This document shows positions 46,011 to 55,644 of a stretch of DNA of 64,000 bases, piece after piece (position 1 is the stretch's first letter; every line of letters begins with the position of its first letter). The notes under the pieces were generated by a model. It ran no database searches. It had not been told where the DNA came from and saw only the letters and a program-made list of their open reading frames with translations. Both the position numbers and the translations under genes were made by a program. Source of the stretch: Pseudonocardia alaniniphila. Lineage in GTDB: Bacteria; Actinomycetota; Actinomycetes; Mycobacteriales; Pseudonocardiaceae. The stretch lies in assembly GCF_022524485.1 (NCBI RefSeq), contig NZ_JAKXMK010000004.1, positions 124,001 through 188,000 of the forward strand. The letters run 5' to 3'.

Positions 46011-46139
46011 CGACGCTAGGAAAGAGCGCAGGTGGAGCGGCTCGGCCTGGTGGTGGAGACGTGGGTGGACATCGGTCTTCTCCACCCACGTCTCCACCCC
46101 CGGGCCGTACCGCTCCACCTGCGCTCGTTCCTAGCGTCG
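46011..46139. promoter_or_regulatory. Symmetrical divergent promoter: 59-bp inverted repeats around an 11-bp centre
   Basis: Left arm 46,011-46,069 and right arm 46,081-46,139 are reverse complements with only a handful of mismatches. Each arm runs outward from GGTGGAGACGTGGGTGGA through AGCGCAGGTGGAGCGG to CGACGCTAGGAA. Both arms end five bases from an ATG (46,005 on minus, 46,145 on plus), and each has TAGCGT (a TANNNT -10 box) about seven bases before the start, predicting leaderless mRNAs in both directions. GGTGGA occurs three times per arm and is a candidate operator half-site. Confidence 0.85.
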
Positions 46140-46144
46140 GGGGT

Positions 46145-46429
46145 ATGGAAACGACTCTGGCCTCCCAGGCCGACGACCTGCACACGATCGTGACGTTCCT
46201 GCTGGTCCGGGGGCTGATCATCGCCGCGGTGGTGGTCGGGCTCATCGCCCTGCTGATCATCGTGTTCCTGCTGGTGCGGCGGGCCGGCCGCCTGCGAAAG
46301 GCGAAGCAGATGGTCCGGCCCATCGCCCGGGCGATGGGCAGGCGCACCGGCGCGGTGGGTGCGGTGAGCCGGTATGCCGACCGCTACCTCGACGAGGATG
46401 CCCGCGACGCCCGCGACCGCCGGCGTTGA
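46145..46429 (+). CDS. Small single-pass membrane protein
   Basis: 94 aa. One long hydrophobic helix (about residues 19-45, ...LLVRGLIIAAVVVGLIALLIIVFLLV) followed by a very basic tail (RRAGRLRKAKQMV, then ARDARDRRR). No known domain. It begins five bases from the inverted-repeat promoter, divergent from the TAP peptidase, and is followed by a histidine kinase 44 bp later on the same strand. It could be an accessory sensor of the two-component system or a stress-induced envelope protein. Confidence 0.8.
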   Translation: METTLASQADDLHTIVTFLLVRGLIIAAVVVGLIALLIIVFLLVRRAGRLRKAKQMVRPIARAMGRRTGAVGAVSRYADRYLDEDARDARDRRR

Positions 46430-46472
46430 TCGCCGTGCCCCGGGCGCCGGCGGTCACGGCATACTGACGCGC

Positions 46473-47678
46473 GTGCCGGCGACGACCTCCGACCTGGGCC
46501 GGGTCTGGGCCTGGCTCGTGGCGGGTGACCCCGAGTACGGGTGGATAGGGCGGCTGCTCGGCACGGCCGTCGTCCTCGTCATGCTCATGACCTCCGAGGT
46601 GCCACCGGAGGCGGGTTGGGCCTGGGTGCCGCTCGGTGCAGCGACGGCGTGCTGGCTGTTCTTCGTGGTGGCCGATGCTCGGGTCCGCGGCTGGCCCGCC
46701 GTAGCGCTGACCGCCGGCGCGGCCGCTGCGGCCACCGCCGGGTTCGCCACCGCCGGGTTCACCCCGGTCGACGCCTCCGGCCTGGCCATCGCCTTCACCT
46801 GCCTGGTCATGCTGATCGTGCACCCCGCCGTACGACCACTGGCTGCGGTCGCGATCACCGTCGTGGTCAGCGCGCTGCTGATCGCAGCGACGCTCCTCCC
46901 GACGACGATGCCGGCGCCCGGTGACGGCCCGCAACGGGCCACGGTGATCGTCGCCACCACCGCCATCGTCCTCCTGTCTGGCCTGCTGCGCCGCACCCAT
47001 CAGCGGCGTGCGGCCGAGACGGCGGCGCTGCTCGAACAGACCCGTGCCGCTCAGGACGAACGGGCGCGCGCGGCGGCTCTGGAGGAACGCACCCGCATCG
47101 CCCGGGAGTTGCACGACGTGCTCGCTCACAGCCTGGGTGCTCTGGGCATCCAGCTGGAGGTCGCCGAAGCCCTGCTGGCCGAACACGGCGACCGCGACGC
47201 GGCGCTGGAACGGGTGTCCCGCTCCCGGCGCCTGGCCGCCGACGGGCTAGTGGAAGCGCGGGCCGCGGTCGCCGCCCTGCGCCGCGACGCCCTCCCGCTA
47301 CCCGACGCCCTCACCGAGCTGGCCGTCGAGCACGCCCGTGATCGCCTGGGCGACCCGCCCGAGGTCGACGTCGTCGGCCGTCCACGACCGATCCGCGCCG
47401 CGGTGGAGGTGGCGCTGGCCGGCACCGTCCGTGAAGCCTTCGTCAACGCCGCTCGCCATGCCCCCGGCGCCGAGCTGAGCGTCGTTCTGACGTTCCGCCC
47501 CGGCGACGTGAGCGTGACCGTCCACAACGGAAGCTCGACCGCGTCACCGATGAGGAGCAGCGCCCCCGGACACGGCCTGACCGGGATGCGGGAGCGGCTG
47601 GCGCTCGTCGGCGGACACCTCACCGCCGGCCCCGACGGACCGGGTTGGACGGTCGTCGCAGAGGTGCCGGACGCATGA
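46473..47678 (+). CDS. Sensor histidine kinase (HisKA_3 / NarL-LiaS type)
   Basis: 401 aa from GTG 46473; longer frames upstream overlap the small membrane gene. Several membrane helices in the first 170 residues (IGRLLGTAVVLVMLMTS, AVALTAGAAAAATAGFATAGF and others). The dimerisation region has ERTRIARELHDVLAHSLGALG with the phosphorylated His, and the ATPase domain has REAFVNAARHAPGAELSV (N box) and GHGLTGMRERLALVGGHL (G box). It pairs with the LuxR-type regulator whose ATG overlaps its stop. The signal is unknown; no large extracellular domain, so membrane-state sensing is likely. Confidence 0.93.
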   Translation: MPATTSDLGRVWAWLVAGDPEYGWIGRLLGTAVVLVMLMTSEVPPEAGWAWVPLGAATACWLFFVVADARVRGWPAVALTAGAAAAATAGFATAGFTPVDASGLAIAFTCLVMLIVHPAVRPLAAVAITVVVSALLIAATLLPTTMPAPGDGPQRATVIVATTAIVLLSGLLRRTHQRRAAETAALLEQTRAAQDERARAAALEERTRIARELHDVLAHSLGALGIQLEVAEALLAEHGDRDAALERVSRSRRLAADGLVEARAAVAALRRDALPLPDALTELAVEHARDRLGDPPEVDVVGRPRPIRAAVEVALAGTVREAFVNAARHAPGAELSVVLTFRPGDVSVTVHNGSSTASPMRSSAPGHGLTGMRERLALVGGHLTAGPDGPGWTVVAEVPDA

Positions 47679-48331
47679 GCCCCGTCATCCGGGTCATCGT
47701 CGCCGACGATCAGGCCGTGGTCCGAGAAGGTCTCGTGGCACTGCTCGAACTGACCGAGGACATCACCGTCACCGGGTCGGCCGCACACGGCGGCGAGGTA
47801 CTCGAACTGCTGGACCGGGTCGCGTGCGACGTCGTCCTCATGGATCTGCGCATGCCCGTGCTGGACGGGATCGCAGCCACCGCGCGCATCACCACGGAGC
47901 ATCCGGACGTGGCGGTGCTGGTGCTCACCACCTACGCCGACCTCGAGTCGGTCACGAGCGCACTCGCCGCGGGGGCCCGGGGCTACCTGACCAAGGACAG
48001 CGGCCGTGCCGCGATCGCCGCAGCCATCCGCTCCGCCACCTCCGGCCAGTCCACCTTCGACGCCGCCGTGTCCCGTCGTCTGGTCTCCGCGCTCGCCGCC
48101 GACCCTCCGACCCGCGCCGCGGACCCGACCCAGGACGGACTGACCGCACGCGAGCAGCAGGTGCTCGGGTACATCGGCGACGGCCTGGCGAACGCCGAGA
48201 TCGCGGCACTTCTGGTCGTCTCTCCGGCCACGGTGAAGACACACATCAACAACGCGTTCGCGAAGATCGGTGCGACCACCCGGACCGAGGCGGCGCGATA
48301 CGCCTTCCGGGCCGGGCTCTCCACGCCCTGA
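47675..48331 (+). CDS. LuxR-family response regulator
   Basis: 218 aa from ATG 47675, overlapping the kinase stop (ATGA). Receiver: VIVADDQAVVREGL (acidic pocket), CDVVLMDLRMPVLDG (phosphorylated Asp about 54), VLVLTTYAD and GARGYLTKD with the Lys. C-terminal HTH: GLTAREQQVLGYIGDGLANAEIAA and VSPATVKTHINNAFAKIG. The HK-RR pair and the inverted-repeat promoter 1.5 kb upstream suggest that this regulator acts on the GGTGGA repeats, which is inference. Confidence 0.94.
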   Translation: MSPVIRVIVADDQAVVREGLVALLELTEDITVTGSAAHGGEVLELLDRVACDVVLMDLRMPVLDGIAATARITTEHPDVAVLVLTTYADLESVTSALAAGARGYLTKDSGRAAIAAAIRSATSGQSTFDAAVSRRLVSALAADPPTRAADPTQDGLTAREQQVLGYIGDGLANAEIAALLVVSPATVKTHINNAFAKIGATTRTEAARYAFRAGLSTP

Positions 48332-48610
48332 CGGCCGTGGAATCGACGGTTGCGCTTGGCTCGCGTTCAGGGGCGCAAGGCCAGGTTCTGCCCTAGGGAG
48401 GATCCGGCTCCAAGCCGTCCGCTGGATCAACGGCTGAGCCAAGCCCTGATCGCCCTGGTCACGAGCGGGTCGTCCAACCGGTCCCTACTGCGCTGCGGAG
48501 CCCTCGCACTCAAAACCGGAAGAGCCGGTTTGATGGAGGCGTCAAGTCAACCGAAGCAAGGAACGATGGCCGCACCACGGAAGTGCCCGATGAGCTGCGC
48601 GAACGCGCGA
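48332..48610. other. Gap holding an IS3 scrap
   Basis: About 280 bp. The right part contains an IS3-family left end and transposase start (next entry). The left 200 bp shows no gene. Confidence 0.5.
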
Positions 48611-48621
48611 TCAGGATTCCG
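48536..48621 (+). mobile_element. Truncated IS3-family element: left end and orfA start
   Basis: GGAGGCGTCAAGTCAACCG followed by AAGCAAGGAACG and ATGGCCGCACCACGGAAG reads like the terminal region and first codons of an IS3-type OrfA (MAAPRK[Y]PDELRERAIR). One base is missing after AAGT, shifting the frame, and the element ends where the CMD gene begins at 48,611-48,621. No OrfB or right end is nearby. Confidence 0.7.
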
Positions 48622-49378
48622 TCTGCGGTGGCGCGGCCTCGTTCAGGGCACGTAGGCCGTTGAGGGCTCGCGGGTAGCCGATGAACGGCACCAGCTGGGT
48701 CAGTACGCTCAGCAGCATCGCGCGATCGTTGCCGACGTTGAGGTTGCCCGCCACATGGCCCTTGACCTGTGGCTCGCAGCCACCGAGCGAGACGAGCATC
48801 GCGAACGTCAACAGCTCACGGGTCGGCAGATCGATCCCGGACCGCCCGATGTGGTCGCCGAAGCCGTTCCCTGTCATGTAACGCTGGATGTGCCGCTCGT
48901 CGCCGGGTGCGCCGGCGTACATCCGGTCGACCGCGTCGTCGCCGAGCACTCGCTTCTGGACCTCGAGACCCCGCTCCATGCGGTCGGCGGGCGAGCTGGT
49001 CGACTGCGACGGCAGGGGCAGGTCGATATCTCGTTCGGTGAGCAGACCGTTTGTCGAGTGCAGGAAGTCGAACACTCTCGCCATCCCAGCGTACGGGACG
49101 GCTTGGTAGACGATCTCCTTCAGCTCGACCGGCGAGACACCCGCGGTAAGCGCGGCCCCGGCCATCACCCGGAACTCCGACAGCGCCCCACAGGCGATCA
49201 TCGAGGCGAGCTGGACCATCAGCCGCCGTCGTGGGTCGAGACTCCCGTGCTCGAGTATCTCGTCGAACGCGAAGTTCACGAACACCTCGACCAGCTCCGG
49301 GTCGGTCCGGGCGAGCGTCGAGACATGGCGGGGAAACAGCTCGTCGTGGTTGCGGCGGGCTCGGTCGTTCGGTGGCAT
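48611..49378 (-). CDS. Carboxymuconolactone decarboxylase (CMD) family protein
   Basis: 255 aa with two CMD/AhpD-like repeats. First: DPRRRLMVQLASMIACGALSEFRVMAGAALTAGVSPVELKEIVYQAVPYAGMARVFD; second: LPTRELLTFAMLVSLGGCEPQVKGHVAGNLNVGNDRAMLLSVLTQLVPFIGYPRALN. Dual-domain CMD proteins include 4-carboxymuconolactone decarboxylase and peroxidase-like members; the CxxC of AhpD is not conserved, favouring a non-peroxidase role. The last 12 bases overlap the IS3 scrap, so the 3' end may have been altered by insertion. A divergent or upstream XRE regulator may control it. Confidence 0.88.
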   Translation of the reverse strand: MPPNDRARRNHDELFPRHVSTLARTDPELVEVFVNFAFDEILEHGSLDPRRRLMVQLASMIACGALSEFRVMAGAALTAGVSPVELKEIVYQAVPYAGMARVFDFLHSTNGLLTERDIDLPLPSQSTSSPADRMERGLEVQKRVLGDDAVDRMYAGAPGDERHIQRYMTGNGFGDHIGRSGIDLPTRELLTFAMLVSLGGCEPQVKGHVAGNLNVGNDRAMLLSVLTQLVPFIGYPRALNGLRALNEAAPPQTES

Positions 49379-49567
49379 CTACAATCCTTCGAGATGTGGC
49401 GGGGTATCGAGCGCATGCGTCGACGGAGCGGTCCGGGCGTAGGCATCGTCCAGCGCGCTACACCGAGTCTGTGACCACACCGCAGGGCAATGGATCCCGA
49501 TCCGTGCTGGGCGCGGAGGGCACTGACTGCCGTCTTGCGCTGGACCAGCCGTCGCCCGACGACGAGG

Positions 49568-50440
49568 TCACTGCGTTGGGGAGTCCACATCGGTCTGGTC
49601 GCGGCTGGCGGCCCAGCTGGCCAGGATCTCCAACCCGTCGGCCGACGGGGACTGCGGCTCGGCGCCGTAGACGAACAGGGTTAGATCCTGGTCGCCGCGC
49701 AGCTCGGCCACCTCGTAGGTCAGGTCGAGGTCACCGAGCACCGAGTGGTGCAGCCGTTTGAGGCCGGTGTCGTGGTAGCGGACGTCGTGCTCGGCCCACC
49801 GCTTGCGGAACACGTCGCTGCGGGTCGACAGTTCGCCGACGAGGTCGGACAGGTCCCGGTCGTCGGGGTGCTTTCCGGCCTCGGTGTGCAGGATCGCCAC
49901 GGCATCCGAGGCGATCCGATCCCAGTCCCGGTAGAACTCCCGCGCCCGGCCGTCGAGGAACGTGAACCGCGCCGAGTTGACCGGCCGGACGTCGGTGTCG
50001 AACATCGGGGCGTAGAGCGCCCGACCCAGTGGGTTGACCGCGAGGACGTCGGTCCGCCCGTTGTGGACGAACGCCGGGACGCCGACCATCGCGTCCACCA
50101 TGCGCTGCACGCCGGGACGAATCTGGTTCTGCGACCGGCGTCGACGCGGCCGGGCCGGCGTGGATCCGGCGCGGGCCAGGTCGAACAGGTGGGTGCGTTC
50201 CGGTTCGTCGAGCTGCAGAGCACGTGCGATTGCCTCGAGGACACCGTCGGACACGCCGCGCAGGTTCCCGCGTTCAATGCGGGTGTAGTAGTCGACGCCG
50301 ACCCCGGCGAGTATCGCGACCTCCTCTCGGCGCAGGCCTGGGACCCGCCGGCTACCGGCATGCGGCAGCCCCACCTGCTCGGGAGTGATCCGCGCCCGGC
50401 GCGACGCCAGGAACTCACGGATCTCGGAACGCTGGTCCAT
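49568..50440 (-). CDS. XRE-family regulator with MmyB-like ligand domain
   Basis: 290 aa from ATG 50440 (MDQRSEIREFLASRRARITPEQVGLP), with ten more in-frame codons upstream that look unneeded. The HTH is in RREEVAILAGVGVDYYTRIERGNLRGVS. The C-terminal domain FVHNGRTDVLAVNPLGRALYAPMF and ARFTFLDGRAREFYRDWDRIASDAVAILHTEAGKHPDD is the MmyB ligand-binding module. These proteins often repress an adjacent oxidoreductase; the aldo/keto reductase lies on the same strand just upstream (50,572-51,558), and a CMD gene downstream. Confidence 0.92.
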   Translation of the reverse strand: MDQRSEIREFLASRRARITPEQVGLPHAGSRRVPGLRREEVAILAGVGVDYYTRIERGNLRGVSDGVLEAIARALQLDEPERTHLFDLARAGSTPARPRRRRSQNQIRPGVQRMVDAMVGVPAFVHNGRTDVLAVNPLGRALYAPMFDTDVRPVNSARFTFLDGRAREFYRDWDRIASDAVAILHTEAGKHPDDRDLSDLVGELSTRSDVFRKRWAEHDVRYHDTGLKRLHHSVLGDLDLTYEVAELRGDQDLTLFVYGAEPQSPSADGLEILASWAASRDQTDVDSPTQ

Positions 50441-50571
50441 GACGACCACGGTAGTTCGGCTCACACTCAAGTGGGGTGGGTCTGCTGGTACCCGGCTCGG
50501 TGGGGACTGCCACCTGTGCGCACGGCCGCGAACGCTTCCAGAGCAGCTGCCGGCACGGCGGTACTGCAGTA

Positions 50572-52899
<2,328 letters not shown>

Positions 52900-52903
<4 letters not shown>

Positions 52904-53388
52904 CGGTCACTGCCCTTCGAGGCCGAGCGCCCGTAAGCCAGTAGCTGGTCAAGTGCTGAGGGTGGGTAGACGACGAGCGTCTGCGGTGTGGGATCGGCGG
53001 CCAGCAGTACTCGATCGCCGGTCCGGAGGCCGAGCCGGTGCCGGATTGTGGCGGGTAGCCAGAGGAACCGGTGGTTCTTCACCGCCAATGTGCCGTCGGG
53101 CGTCGCGCTGAGCGTGAGGTGGGTGTGGGCGGCCTCGAGGTGCAGCCGGGTGCCGGGTGCCCAGCCCAGCGCGGCGACCGCCGCGCGGTCGGCGATCCGC
53201 CCGCCGCCGTCAAGGGCGGACATCCCGTAGACGGTGTTCGTCGCGCGCGACCGGGAGCTCGGGAAGCGAGAGCCCGCGGCGAGGTGCGGCCGTCGCTCCG
53301 AGCGAATGGGCTGGTCGGCCGTCCGGTGGTGGTGGACGCCTCGTCGAGAGCAGGGGGGTGTGATGACAGCGTTGGTCACGACGACCAC
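52900..53388 (-). CDS. AbrB/MazE/SpoVT-type DNA-binding protein
   Basis: 162 aa as opened at 53388; the conserved part begins near residue 52, so the start may be about 53,226. The fold is seen in YGMSALDGGGRIADRAAVAALGW, FLWLPATIRHRLGLRTGDRVLLAAD and LVVYPPSALDQLLA, the loop-hinge swapped-hairpin pattern of AbrB domains. Genes like this sit beside integrases on actinobacterial mobile elements and may regulate them. It overlaps the integrase start by 4 bp (ATGA). Confidence 0.75.
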
Positions 53389-53825
53389 CGCCGGCGCGTA
53401 GCTGCCGCGTCCGCGTGTTCAAGCGGCTTCTGACACAGGTACGGGAGGTGTCGCAGGCATGCAATGTTTGAGTGTCCGAGGGGGGACTTGCGCACTAACC
53501 ACACGCGTCCTGCTCAGCTGACCAATACCGAGCGGCGGGGCTGTTGCCTCCGGTGAGGTTCGACCGGCCAGCGCTGGCGTCTCTCGCGGGGGCGGCGAAC
53601 CGTGGCCAAGCTGATCTTGAGCCGCCGCTCGTACGTTTCAACCACGCAGCGCGCCCGAGGCTGCCACTGACGTGTCAGGCAGGATGCGCCCGCACCCACA
53701 CGCGATGCGCAATCCGCCCCGTCCACGTGTAGGTGCAAGATGAGTGCGCCAGGTCACTTGGCCTGCTGTGCCTGTGTGGAGCTTTGGGAGGGAGGGGCGT
53801 CGGCGCTACAGCCGATGCTGCAAGA
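53389..53825. other. Boundary region between island and defence cluster
   Basis: About 435 bp with repeat C3 and no gene. To its right gene density rises and the codon usage of the next gene is less GC3-biased. Confidence 0.45.
53472..53506. repeat. tRNA-Leu-3'-end-like repeat, copy C3
   Basis: GTGTCCGAGGGGGGACTTG followed by CGCACTAACCACACGC. It is the copy with the longest match to a tRNA-Leu 3' end (from memory, GTTCAAGTCCCCCCTCGGAC on the opposite strand). It lies 84 bp beyond the AbrB-like gene and integrase, the expected place for an attachment site. Confidence 0.75.
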
Positions 53826-54845
53826 ATGGCGTCAATCTACTACCGCATAACGGGCTTTCCTGGGCCGTTGCCGAATGGACTCACGAGTCCATATGGCGAT
53901 TATCATGAAGTGTCCACCGCTCGACTTGTATGGGCTGCCTCTACAATTGGTAGCACTCCTTTTGGGCCACGCCCCCATCGTGCGCCAGTCCTCGAGTTGC
54001 AATGGCGTGCCGCGATGATGCGCGCATCAATCCAGCGGAACGCTAAGGGGTACTTCCGCTCGGATGGATATGCCCGGCTAGACCCATCGGAGAAAGGTGC
54101 GCTGAGCTTCTTTCTTGGTCAGGCGCAGGCAAAGGTCTTTGCTCATGACTTCTTCCGGGTTGCTCGATTCGTTCATTACGATGCTTATCTGGCTCATGCC
54201 GGACGGCCGCGTCGGAAAACGCGGCCGGACTTCATCGGCTTTTACGGGCGACAGGTCGCCATCGGCGTTGAGGCCAAGGGTAGATCTGGCAGCTTCGCGC
54301 AGAACCTGGTTACGCGCGCCAAGCGGCAGGCCGGCAGTCTGCCCGTGATCGCTGGCCATCCAGCGTCAGCGACGTACGTGCATGTTGCTTACTTTGACGG
54401 CGATGAGTGGTGTGCCTACCTGGAGGATCCGCCTTCGGCCCGTCAAGGGCAGTTGGTAGATCCGGCGACATTGACCCTTGTGTATTACCTGCCGATCGTC
54501 GACTCGATAAGGGCGCGTCGGGCCGAGCTAGTGCGTCTTGTAGACGATGACGTCATGTATCTGCGAGCTTACTTCTCGGAGACAGACATATATGTTGCGG
54601 TGCGCAATGATATTGCGGAGCGGGTGTCAGTAAACAGTTTGGTTACTGCAGATGCCAGCAGGGCGGTCCCCGGTGAAGCAGAAGCTGCCACGCTATACGA
54701 CCTTGTACTTTCCTTGGACGCCGAGTACTCGGACCTGCAGTCGCAGCCAGAGCGAGAGAGCGCGCACTTCTTCCTCGGTGATGATGGCGTGGCGGTCGAG
54801 CTCGGCTCCAGTTGGGCTGACTGGGCGGAAGCCGGTATGCGCTGA
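53826..54845 (+). CDS. Putative PD-(D/E)xK nuclease-like protein
   Basis: 339 aa from ATG 53826 (MASIYYRITG); the frame opens 31 codons earlier without similarity. A nuclease-like core is visible: SEKGALSFFLGQAQAKVFAHDF (helix), then RRKTRPDFIGFYG and AIGVEAKGRSGSF, which fit the PD-x(n)-ExK pattern of restriction-enzyme folds. The C-terminal part has no recognised domain. Lower GC and mixed codon use mark it as transferred DNA. No methyltransferase or specificity gene accompanies it. Function inferred: nuclease of a defence or mobile-element system. Confidence 0.6.
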   Translation: MASIYYRITGFPGPLPNGLTSPYGDYHEVSTARLVWAASTIGSTPFGPRPHRAPVLELQWRAAMMRASIQRNAKGYFRSDGYARLDPSEKGALSFFLGQAQAKVFAHDFFRVARFVHYDAYLAHAGRPRRKTRPDFIGFYGRQVAIGVEAKGRSGSFAQNLVTRAKRQAGSLPVIAGHPASATYVHVAYFDGDEWCAYLEDPPSARQGQLVDPATLTLVYYLPIVDSIRARRAELVRLVDDDVMYLRAYFSETDIYVAVRNDIAERVSVNSLVTADASRAVPGEAEAATLYDLVLSLDAEYSDLQSQPERESAHFFLGDDGVAVELGSSWADWAEAGMR

Positions 54846-55156
54846 CGCTTTGAAGACCATCGTTGCGATCTGGGCCGCGCCGGTCGCGTGGACGACGGGG
54901 ATGAAGTTCAGGATCGACGGTGGTACGCCGATACCGAGCCCTCCGGCTGCGCCGCGTCCTGCTAGACGACGGAGCGAACGACGTCAACCGTGCAATGTCC
55001 CAATGCCGGCGGCTGAGTTCGCCACGGACGACGGTGTCCCTGGCGGACCGGGTCCAACTCAGACGACCTGTCAGGTGCAAAGGGTCTCGTACAGGTGCTT
55101 GCGTTGGCGCGATCGGGTGTGGTCGGCTTGTCCGTAGCGACGGACATGGGGGGCTT
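54846..55156. other. Gap before the adaptor-like gene
   Basis: About 310 bp with no supported gene. A GGGGGG run three bases before the GTG at 55,157 acts as its ribosome-binding site. Promoter sequences for the three-gene cassette are expected here. Confidence 0.4.
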
Positions 55157-55612
55157 GTGGATCCGGTGACGCTGGTAGTGACTGCCGTGGCGTTGGGTGC
55201 CTCGGCAGGATTGACGGAGACTGCATCGAGTGCGATCAAGGACGCTTACGCTGGCCTGAAAAGGCTTTTGAGTCACCGGCAGGTCGACCTGTCCGGCATC
55301 GAGAGGCGTCCGAACTCCACGGCACAGCGGGACGCGTTGCGCGAGACGCTGGCTGACACGAATATCGTCGACCAGGAATTACTCGACGCTGCCGAACTGA
55401 TGACCGATGCCGTTGCTGCCTACCGCCCTGACGCGGCGGACGTTGTTGGGGTTGACCTTAAGGATGTACGGACAGAGTTCATCCGGGTGCGGAGCATCTC
55501 CTCGAGCGGTTCCGGTTTCCGCGGAGCCAATTTGACCGTGGACGGGGGAGTCGACATTGGGGACGTGCGAGCGGGTCACCTGGAGGGGGACGCGGACCCT
55601 CCGGAGCGGTAG
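55157..55612 (+). CDS. Small adaptor-like protein with RHIM/amyloid-type C-terminal motif
   Basis: 151 aa from GTG 55157. The N-terminal LVVTAVALGASAGLTETASSAIKDAYAGLK is a helical segment with small residues, then an Arg/Asp-rich helical region (TAQRDALRETLADTNIVDQELLDAAELMTDAVAAYRPDAA). The tail is rich in Gly, Val and Asp: SGFRGANLTVDGGVDIG and DVRAGHLEGD. This spacing of Val/Ile and Gly around D resembles RHIM and bacterial amyloid-signalling motifs that seed NLR-like receptors. First gene of a cassette; a 32-bp gap leads to the next gene. No enzymatic motif seen. Confidence 0.6.
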   Translation: MDPVTLVVTAVALGASAGLTETASSAIKDAYAGLKRLLSHRQVDLSGIERRPNSTAQRDALRETLADTNIVDQELLDAAELMTDAVAAYRPDAADVVGVDLKDVRTEFIRVRSISSSGSGFRGANLTVDGGVDIGDVRAGHLEGDADPPER

Positions 55613-55644
55613 GCCAGCCCACACCTACCGCGATCCCCACGGGC

